Assembly: GCA_002392835.1 (NCBI GenBank)
Contig: DGHX01000045.1
Coordinates: 15,547 to 26,873, forward strand
DNA from: Prevotella sp. UBA3837
Lineage (GTDB): Bacteria > Bacteroidota > Bacteroidia > Bacteroidales > Bacteroidaceae
Reading direction: 5' to 3'
DNA: 11,327 bases
The notes beneath the pieces are model-generated. The model had not been told where the DNA came from. It saw only the letters and a list, made by a program, of their open reading frames with translations, and searched no databases. Made by a program: the position numbers and the translations under genes. Shown here piece by piece: positions 6,857-11,327 of this stretch; position 1 is the first letter of the stretch; each line of letters opens with the position of its first letter.

Positions 6857-7126
6857 TTACTTACGCAGGCCGAGGGCCTTGACGATGGCGCGGTAGCGGT
6901 TGATGTCCTTGTTGTACAGGTACTTCAGCATCTTGCGGCGACGGCCGACGAGCATGGTCAGCGAGCGGGCGGTGCCATAGTCCTTGTGGTTCTTCTTCAG
7001 GTGCTCCGTCAGGTGCTTGATGCGGTAGGTGAACAGGGCAATCTGGCTCTCGGCCGAACCGGTGTCAGTGGCGCTCTGGCCAAACTGGGTGAAGATCTCC
7101 TGCTTCTTGTTCTGATCTAAATACAT
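6857..7126 (-). CDS. rpsO: 30S ribosomal protein S15
   Basis: This is an 89-residue protein, the normal length for S15. It binds 16S rRNA (helices h20-h22) early in assembly of the small-subunit platform. The sequence shows the family signature: TDTGSAESQIALFTYRI near the N-terminus, LTEHLKKNHKDYGTARSL, then MLVGRRRKMLKYLYNKD and a basic C-terminus ending LGLRK. The TGS and GRRR segments are the rRNA-contacting parts. It is a single-gene unit with its own consensus promoter and a leader of about 110 nt, and the palindrome follows its stop. Nothing looks damaged. It marks a core-genome anchor between two accessory blocks. Confidence 0.98.
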   Translation of the reverse strand: MYLDQNKKQEIFTQFGQSATDTGSAESQIALFTYRIKHLTEHLKKNHKDYGTARSLTMLVGRRRKMLKYLYNKDINRYRAIVKALGLRK

Positions 7127-7239
7127 AGCGTTTTGTTGAAATGATTAAATGGTTTGTTGCTCATAACATCCTTCGGCTGCCCAAGGCCTTTAATCACAGC
7201 GCGTTAACAGCGTCGAATGCTTCGGGGTTTCCGAAAAGC
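7127..7239 (-). promoter_or_regulatory. rpsO 5' leader, possible S15 autoregulatory region
   Basis: Between the predicted transcription start (near 7239) and the rpsO start lie about 110 nt, long for this phylum. It contains a short imperfect stem at 7170-7186 (CCTTCGG / CCCAAGG arms) and GC-rich blocks around 7200-7235. S15 represses its own mRNA in several bacteria through unrelated leader structures. A comparable role here is inferred from length and folding potential only. Confidence 0.3.
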
Positions 7240-7244
7240 GGGTG

Positions 7245-7276
7245 CAAAGGTACTACTTTTTTCGCAGACCACCAAA
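7245..7276 (-). promoter_or_regulatory. rpsO promoter, full Bacteroidota consensus
   Basis: On the minus strand TTTG (7276-7273) is followed by a 20-base spacer and TACCTTTG (7252-7245). This matches the -33 TTTG and -7 TAnnTTTG elements used by the primary sigma factor of Bacteroidota. It is a strong constitutive-type promoter, as expected for a ribosomal protein gene. Confidence 0.85.
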
Positions 7277-7287
7277 GGTTTTACTGA

Positions 7288-7315
7288 AAAATAATCGTTT
7301 TATAATCATTATTTT
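7288..7315 (-). other. AT-rich inverted repeat after the permease gene
   Basis: AAAATAAT (7288-7295) and ATTATTTT (7308-7315) are complementary across a 12-base loop, 33 bp after the permease stop codon and 11 bp before the rpsO -33 element. On the minus strand the second arm runs into T-rich sequence (ATTATTTTTC). The stem contains only A-T pairs, so it is a poor terminator, but it is the only candidate stop for the permease transcript. Confidence 0.3.
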
Positions 7316-7348
7316 AAGTTTTGCATTCGCTCAACTCCACTCTCCCCC

Positions 7349-8365
7349 TCACTTCCGTTTGCGGAAGAGGATGTAGGCCACCACGGGTGCGCCGACGAGT
7401 GCGGTGACGGAGTTGACGGGCAGGGCTCCCTCGAAGCCGGGCATGCGGGCTATGAGGTTGCACACCAGTGCCAGCAGGGCTCCGCTGAGCAGCGTGGCGG
7501 GCATGAGCACGCGGTGGTCGCTGGTGCGGAAGAGGCCGCGTGCCAGATGGGGCACGGCCAGGCCTATGAACATGATGGGGCCGCAGTAGGCGGTGACGAT
7601 GGCCACGAGGAGCGAGCTGCTGACGATGACCAGCGTGCGCGCCCGCCGAATGTTCAGGCCCAGGTTGGCAGCGTAGCGGTCGCCCAGGAGCAGCAGGTTC
7701 ATGGGCTTCACCAGCAGGCAGGCCAGGGGCAGCAGCACGCACATCAGGCCCACGAAGAGCAGCATGTCGCCGCCCGAGACGCGCGAGAAGGAGCCGAGGC
7801 CCCAGACGACGAAGGCCTTCACGTCCTCCTCGGGCGAGAGGAACTTCATCACGCCGATGATGGCGTTGGCCAGGTAGCCTATCATCACGCCGATGATGAG
7901 CAGCGTGCCGCGCCCCTCGACGCGGTTCGATATCCAGATGATGACGGCCATGACGAGCAGCGCCCCCATGATGGCGGCGAGGCTCATGGCGGCGTCGCCG
8001 AGGTATCCCAGCCGGCTGAGGGCCACGCCGCCTATGGAGCCCGACATGAGCACCACGAAGGCCACGCCCAGCGCGGCGCCGTTGCTGATGCCGAGCACCG
8101 AGGGGCCTGCCAGGGGGTTGCGGAACACGGTCTGCATCTGCAGTCCGCTCACCGCCAGTCCGGCTCCGGCTACCATGGCCGTGAGCGTCTGCGGCAGACG
8201 GCTGGAGAGCACGATGTTGGTCCATATCACCGGCTCGCCGTCGCTGCCCATGAGTATGCGGCACACCGAGCCCGGCGGTATGGGCACCGTGCCCACCGCC
8301 AGGTTCACCACCACCAGCAGCAGGATGGCGGCGAGCAGGAGGAGCAGCTTGAACTTTATTTTCAT
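7349..8365 (-). CDS. FecCD/BtuC-type ABC transporter permease
   Basis: This is a 338-residue inner-membrane permease of the iron-siderophore/heme/cobalamin importer family, at its usual length. After MKIKFKLLLLLAAILLLVVV (first helix), the classical block RLPQTLTAMVAGAGLAVSG and then FRNPLAGPSVLGISNGAALG is present near residues 56-98. Further helices and the cytoplasmic coupling segment follow (GLGSFSRVSGGDM, later GLAVPHLARGLF), and the typical end LPVNSVTALVGAPVVAYILF. It would form a dimer that passes the ligand from the binding protein encoded 1.5 kb upstream, powered by an ATPase. That ATPase is not encoded next to it: the next gene is rpsO. Start codon 8365 is preceded by the 9-bp tandem repeat. 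The substrate cannot be told from the sequence. Confidence 0.93.
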   Translation of the reverse strand: MKIKFKLLLLLAAILLLVVVNLAVGTVPIPPGSVCRILMGSDGEPVIWTNIVLSSRLPQTLTAMVAGAGLAVSGLQMQTVFRNPLAGPSVLGISNGAALGVAFVVLMSGSIGGVALSRLGYLGDAAMSLAAIMGALLVMAVIIWISNRVEGRGTLLIIGVMIGYLANAIIGVMKFLSPEEDVKAFVVWGLGSFSRVSGGDMLLFVGLMCVLLPLACLLVKPMNLLLLGDRYAANLGLNIRRARTLVIVSSSLLVAIVTAYCGPIMFIGLAVPHLARGLFRTSDHRVLMPATLLSGALLALVCNLIARMPGFEGALPVNSVTALVGAPVVAYILFRKRK

Positions 8366-8371
8366 TGATGG

Positions 8372-8425
8372 GGGGTAGATGGGGTAGATATGATAGATGG
8401 GGTAGATATAGTAGATATGGTAGAT
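8372..8425. repeat. 9-bp tandem repeat between the GH28-like and permease genes
   Basis: Six perfectly phased units of nnnnTAGAT fill 54 bp: GGGGTAGAT twice, ATGATAGAT, GGGGTAGAT, ATAGTAGAT and ATGGTAGAT (plus strand). The array starts 7 nt after the permease ATG and ends 6 nt before the stop codon of the upstream enzyme, so it makes up nearly the whole spacer. On the transcript it would read as repeated AUCUACnnn just before the permease start, and copy-number change could alter translation of that gene. Confidence 0.85.
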
Positions 8426-8431
8426 GAGAGG

Positions 8432-9778
8432 CTACTCCACATCCTCTTTCACGTAGTCGGGGCGCTGGTCGGGCTCGGTGCAGCTGATGCTTATGTTCCG
8501 GAACACCACGTTGCGTGCATGCCTGACGAAGAAGCCCTTTGCGGGCAGCACGCCCCACATGGTGGCCTCGGGGTATTCGGCCGCCTTCTCGTCGGCGGGT
8601 ATGGCTACTGCCTGCTGTCCGCCCTGCTGCTGCAGGCTGATGTTCGTCAGATGGATGTTCTGCACGGGATGCCCCGGCAGTCCGGTGATGCTGCAGCCCG
8701 TGGGCCCGGCGCCGCGGATGCTGATGTCGTGCAGCCATATGCCGTCGATGGTGCCCACATGGCTGATGACGACATCGCGGGCGTAGCTGCGTGCGCGGTT
8801 GCCCAGGCGGATGAAGATGGGCGACTCGGTGCCCTCCACCACGATGTTGCCCACATTGACGTTCTCCAGCACGCCGCCGTCGGTAATCTCGAGCGAGATG
8901 GCCGATGTGCCTCGGCGCGAGGGGTGTCCGAAGAACTGCGAGGACTGGTCGGCCGAGGGCTTCACCACACAGCCCGTGATGTTGATGTTGCGGAAGCCGC
9001 CGTTGGTCTCGGTGCCCAGCTTGATGGCGTTGCAGTGGCTGCTGACGATGCAGTTCTGTATGGTGACGTTCTCGCACAGGCGTGGCGATGTGCTCTTCAG
9101 CGTGATGCCGTCGTCGTCGCTGTCGCAGATGAGGTCGCTCACCACCACGTCGTGGCATCCGTCCAGGTCGAGGGCGTCGTTGTTGTAGTTATTGCGGTTG
9201 AAGATGCGCAGTCCGCTGATGGTGACGCGGTCGCAGGCCAGGTAGTGCTGCATCCAGCATCCGCTGTTGCGCAGGGTGACGCCGCTGACGTTGATGTCGC
9301 GGCAGCTGATGAAGCGCAGCAGGTGGGGCCGGGTGATGCCCTCGTCGTCCCACGTCAGCTTGGGGAAGGCGGCTCCGCGTCCGTCTATGGTCCCCCGACC
9401 GCTGATGGTGATGTCGTCCTGTCCGTCGGCGAAGATGAGCTGTATGGTGCTGCCCCATGTGCGCAGCGACATGTAGTCGGTGCGCTGCGGCTGGTAGTCG
9501 GCCAGCCGTGTGCTGCCGTAGAGGGTGGCGCCGGTCTCGAGGTAGAGCTCCACATGGCTGCGCAGCACGATGCTGCCCGTGGTGTAGCTGCCCGTGGGCA
9601 CCACCACACGGCCGCCGCCGGCCTGTGCGCAGGCGTCGATGGCCTGCTGCAGGGCATGGGTGCTGAGCACCGTGGTGTCGTTCTTGGCACCATAGTCCAC
9701 GATGTTGTAGTCGGCAGCATGGGTGGCCATCGAGCCTGCCGACAGGGTGAAGAGTAGGGTAAGTAGTAGTTGTTTCAT
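8432..9778 (-). CDS. secreted GH28-like pectin-active beta-helix enzyme
   Basis: This is a 448-residue protein with a signal peptide (MKQLLLTLLFTLSAGSMATH, cleavage near AA|D). An N-terminal cap-like segment (YNIVDYGAKNDTTVLSTHAL, 24-43, then AIDAC) is typical of pectate-lyase-superfamily/GH28 proteins. Repeated strands of a right-handed parallel beta-helix follow. Candidate catalytic residues are in NND (199-201), DSDDDG (219-224) and SSHCNAIKLGTE (246-257), matching the spacing of the GH28 NTD, DD, H and RxK motifs, although the arginine of the last motif is absent. It would hydrolyse galacturonan or a related pectic polymer in the periplasm or outside. Rhamnogalacturonan or another uronic polymer is equally possible. 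There is no promoter motif upstream, so it is probably read with the binding-protein gene 128 bp earlier. Its position inside an ABC importer operon is odd. Confidence 0.85.
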   Translation of the reverse strand: MKQLLLTLLFTLSAGSMATHAADYNIVDYGAKNDTTVLSTHALQQAIDACAQAGGGRVVVPTGSYTTGSIVLRSHVELYLETGATLYGSTRLADYQPQRTDYMSLRTWGSTIQLIFADGQDDITISGRGTIDGRGAAFPKLTWDDEGITRPHLLRFISCRDINVSGVTLRNSGCWMQHYLACDRVTISGLRIFNRNNYNNDALDLDGCHDVVVSDLICDSDDDGITLKSTSPRLCENVTIQNCIVSSHCNAIKLGTETNGGFRNINITGCVVKPSADQSSQFFGHPSRRGTSAISLEITDGGVLENVNVGNIVVEGTESPIFIRLGNRARSYARDVVISHVGTIDGIWLHDISIRGAGPTGCSITGLPGHPVQNIHLTNISLQQQGGQQAVAIPADEKAAEYPEATMWGVLPAKGFFVRHARNVVFRNISISCTEPDQRPDYVKEDVE

Positions 9779-9790
9779 TGCGTCTGAAGT

Positions 9791-9839
9791 GGAAAGAGGA
9801 AAGAGGAAAGTGAAGAGTGAAGAGTGAAGAGTGAAGAAT
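9791..9839. repeat. 7-bp purine-rich tandem repeat upstream of the GH28-like gene
   Basis: Seven consecutive 7-bp units are present: GGAAAGA twice, GGAAAGT, GAAGAGT three times and GAAGAAT (plus strand). The plus strand of the array is almost all purines, so the transcript is pyrimidine-rich (CUUCACU repeats), ending 12 nt before the GH28-like start codon. Slippage here would change spacing upstream of that start. Confidence 0.8.
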
Positions 9840-9863
9840 TTGCTGCCGCATCAACTAATCATA

Positions 9864-9905
9864 ATTACTAATTACTCATTACTCATTACTAATTACTAAT
9901 TGCTC
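9864..9905. repeat. 7-bp AT-rich tandem repeat after the binding-protein gene
   Basis: Six 7-bp units are present: ATTACTA, ATTACTC, ATTACTC, ATTACTA, ATTACTA and ATTGCTC (plus strand). The array ends 1 base before the stop codon of the binding-protein gene. On the minus strand each unit carries TAG/TAA or TGA/TAA, and because 7 is not a multiple of 3 the stops rotate through all three frames. It lies 24 bp from the second, unrelated 7-bp array. Confidence 0.85.
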
Positions 9906-9906
9906 A

Positions 9907-11031
9907 TTATTTCAGCAGCTGATAGTACTTGCCCTTGTAGCCTGGCTCCACCAGCTCGGGGTGGAAGATGGCCACGAAGTCCTTCAGCAGCACGTCGGGC
10001 TCCACGGGGGTTATCTCGTAGTAGGGCGTCTGCTGCATGTTGCAGTAGATGACCTTCCGCTCGCGGAAAGCCCGCAGCAGCTCGTTGCGCGGCTCGCGGC
10101 TGCGCAGGTCGTCGTAGGTGAAGTTGCCGGGGTGGCTGTTCAGTATGCGCCAGTAGTCGGCCTCGGCCGAGAGGGCATACATCTTCTCGAACTCCAGGTC
10201 CTCGCCAGCCGTCTCATCGTCGTGCAGCACATAGTCGGCCCCGGCATCGCGGAAGATCTGGGCCAGATAGTTCTTGCCGCCCACGGCGTGCCACGTACCG
10301 TAGTGCATCTCGCCGCTGGTGACGGTGGGCAGGACGGGGGAGTTGAGCGAATCCACCTTTGCCTTCAGCGTGTTGTAGCGTTGCTCTATGCCCTGGAAGA
10401 TGTCGTTGGCCAGCTGCTCGCGGCCTATGAACATGCCTATGAACTTCACCCACTCGGCCTGTCCCAGTGGCGACAGCTCCTTGTAGCCCAGGTGTGGCAC
10501 CAGCGTGACGCCGCTCTCCTTGATGGCCTCGTAGCCCCCGCGCTTGAAGGGTGATATGAAGATGACGTCGGGCTGTGCCGCCATGACCAGCTCGGTGTCG
10601 AAGTTGCCCTCCATGCCGATCTTCACGATGCGCCCGTCGCTGACGCGCTGCAGTATGTCAGCATTGAAGAGGTTCTTCGTGCCTGTGATGCCCGTCACGC
10701 AGTCGTGTGCGTCGAGTGCGGTGAAGTTGCTCAGCTGCAGTGCCGTCATGCAGATGCAGCGCTGGATGGGCACCACCACGCGGGTGTAGCCCCCGGGCAC
10801 GGCGGTGGTGTCATCGGCTACCAGTGCGAAGCGCTCGCCGGTGGCCACCGTCACCAGGCGTACCTGTGCCGAGTCCCTCACGGTGAAGCCCGTGGCATAG
10901 CGCGGCTCTACCTTCACCGCCGTGGCGTCGTGGCCGGTGGCAGCCTCGCTCCCGGCCGTCTTGCCCTGGCGGCCGCAAGCCACCATGGCCCATGTGGCCA
11001 CAAGGGCCACTATCATCACTGAGTGTTTCAT
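9907..11031 (-). CDS. ABC transporter substrate-binding lipoprotein (iron complex/cobalamin type)
   Basis: This is a 374-residue lipoprotein. I chose the start at 11031 (MKHSVMIVALVATWAMVAC) because it puts the lipobox MVAC with the cysteine at residue 19 in the usual place; the start at 11046 adds five residues. The body fits the class III (helical-backbone) periplasmic binding fold: VVVPIQRCICMTALQLSNFTALDA, then NFDTELVMAAQPDVIF, then HLGYKELSPLGQAEWVKFIG, a second lobe with GTWHAVGGKNYLAQIFRDAG, and the end YYEITPVEPDVLLKDF. Motifs such as ELVMAAQPDVIF and EPDVLLKD are typical of FecB/BtuF-like proteins. It would deliver a metal chelate, heme or corrinoid to the permease encoded downstream. 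The leader is about 70 nt, too short for a cobalamin riboswitch, which argues mildly against B12 control. Confidence 0.88.
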   Translation of the reverse strand: MKHSVMIVALVATWAMVACGRQGKTAGSEAATGHDATAVKVEPRYATGFTVRDSAQVRLVTVATGERFALVADDTTAVPGGYTRVVVPIQRCICMTALQLSNFTALDAHDCVTGITGTKNLFNADILQRVSDGRIVKIGMEGNFDTELVMAAQPDVIFISPFKRGGYEAIKESGVTLVPHLGYKELSPLGQAEWVKFIGMFIGREQLANDIFQGIEQRYNTLKAKVDSLNSPVLPTVTSGEMHYGTWHAVGGKNYLAQIFRDAGADYVLHDDETAGEDLEFEKMYALSAEADYWRILNSHPGNFTYDDLRSREPRNELLRAFRERKVIYCNMQQTPYYEITPVEPDVLLKDFVAIFHPELVEPGYKGKYYQLLK

Positions 11032-11108
11032 CTTGCTATGTATCATTATTTATGATGGTCGTTTAAACAAGTCATCCATAAATACCTCGTTTTCGGTTTT
11101 TACGGCGG

Positions 11109-11140
11109 CAAAGGTACGAATAATATGCGATATGAACAAA
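11109..11140 (-). promoter_or_regulatory. promoter of the binding-protein / GH28-like / permease operon
   Basis: On the minus strand TTTG (11140-11137), exactly 20 bases, then TACCTTTG (11116-11109): a full Bacteroidota consensus. It is placed to start transcription near 11102, about 70 nt before the binding-protein start. A 7-bp inverted repeat (GGCGGCA at 11104-11110 and TGCCGCC at 11146-11152) encloses it and could be an operator or chance. Confidence 0.85.
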
Positions 11141-11159
11141 CATTCTGCCGCCAAAAGTA

Positions 11160-11188
11160 TCTACAACTCCGATTTTTGCAGTTGTAGA
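11160..11188. promoter_or_regulatory. 9-bp inverted repeat upstream of the operon promoter
   Basis: TCTACAACT (11160-11168) and AGTTGTAGA (11180-11188) are perfect complements separated by 11 bases. The site lies 20 bp upstream of the -33 element, a natural position for an activator or a second operator. It could also form a hairpin in a transcript entering from the right, but no T stretch follows on the minus strand. The protein that would bind is unknown. Confidence 0.4.
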
Positions 11189-11327
11189 CACCATGTGGCC
11201 CGCCCTGTTACCTACTTTTAGTTAATCACTTTCCTTACGCCCCACGCAGTGTCGGAAAACAGAAATCGTGTTTTTTGAGTATTGCAGCATCCAAGCCTTT
11301 GCGGGCGCAGATGAAAACTTCCGTGGG
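11189..11327. other. right-edge stretch with no supported gene
   Basis: No feature can be supported here. The minus strand is open from the window edge to a TAA at 11237-11235, about 30 codons starting PTEVFICARKGLDAA, which could be the last residues of a gene outside the window or chance. GC content is mixed, and no promoter consensus, RNA gene or repeat was seen. Confidence 0.4.

Noticed and set aside
7352..7367. CTTCCG-TTTG-CGGAAG hairpin at the permease 3' end
   Set aside because: Only 6 bp, inside the coding end and with no T stretch after it on the minus strand; probably fortuitous.
7314..9158. 614-codon open frame on the minus strand overlapping both the permease and the enzyme
   Set aside because: It is a second frame of GC-rich genes, dominated by R, H, P, G and A, and it runs through two well-supported genes.
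8390..9757. 455-codon open frame on the plus strand opposite the GH28-like gene
   Set aside because: It is a GC-rich antisense shadow with runs of A, V, D, H and G and no recognisable domain, signal or promoter. The minus-strand frame has clear GH28 motifs and a signal peptide.
11050..11079. 9-codon upstream ORF (MDDLFKRPS) in the leader of the binding-protein gene
   Set aside because: Too short to judge; it has no repeated metal- or amino-acid-linked codons and no attached attenuator hairpin.
11032..11102. Cobalamin riboswitch ahead of the importer genes
   Set aside because: The leader is only about 70 nt and shows no B12-box sequence.
11131..11220. 29-codon plus-strand ORF (MNKHSAAKSIYNSDF...) divergent from the operon
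   Set aside because: It overlaps the -33 element and the inverted repeat, is not similar to anything known, and has no promoter.

Overview
The window looks like chromosomal DNA of a member of the Bacteroidota, most likely Prevotellaceae (Prevotella/Segatella type). The evidence is two textbook Bacteroidota promoters (TTTG, 20-base spacer, TAnnTTTG), a 930-residue MG2/plug-like surface protein and a TPR–membrane–HTH regulator of the kind common in this phylum, and intergenic spacers filled with short tandem repeats. Every gene I can support is on the minus strand, so transcription runs from the right edge to the left edge.

Right block (about 7.3-11.1 kb, GC-rich): a lipoprotein substrate-binding protein for an iron/siderophore-, heme- or cobalamin-type ABC transporter has a strong promoter. 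It is followed by a secreted GH28-like pectin-active beta-helix enzyme and then by the FecCD/BtuC-type permease. The enzyme sits between the two transporter genes and is bracketed by short tandem repeats: two 7-bp arrays upstream and one 9-bp array downstream. No ATPase gene is present.

Middle (6.8-7.3 kb): rpsO (ribosomal protein S15) with its own consensus promoter and a leader of about 110 nt. After it comes a 34-bp perfect palindrome that ends 6 nt before the start codon of the next gene.

Left block (0.2-6.8 kb): a membrane-anchored TPR/coiled-coil/HTH regulator, then a promoter and a small secreted protein with a possible TonB-C-like domain. Two tandem paralogous secreted proteins of about 170 residues with no recognised family follow, and then the large MG2/TonB-plug-like protein, whose start overlaps the end of the second paralog by 8 nt. 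Right after the stop codon of the large protein, in the same frame, lie 56 codons that are clearly the C-terminal third of a third copy of the small-protein family. The segment from about 3.17 to 6.42 kb is distinctly AT-rich, and the change falls inside the regulator gene (about 33% GC in one 60-base block and 63-67% in others), which suggests a recombined or acquired island.

The far left (1-160) is a GC-rich 65-bp tandem repeat with self-complementary cores. The best candidate for an undescribed system is the left block: regulator, small secreted proteins and large surface protein. Its function cannot be read from sequence alone.
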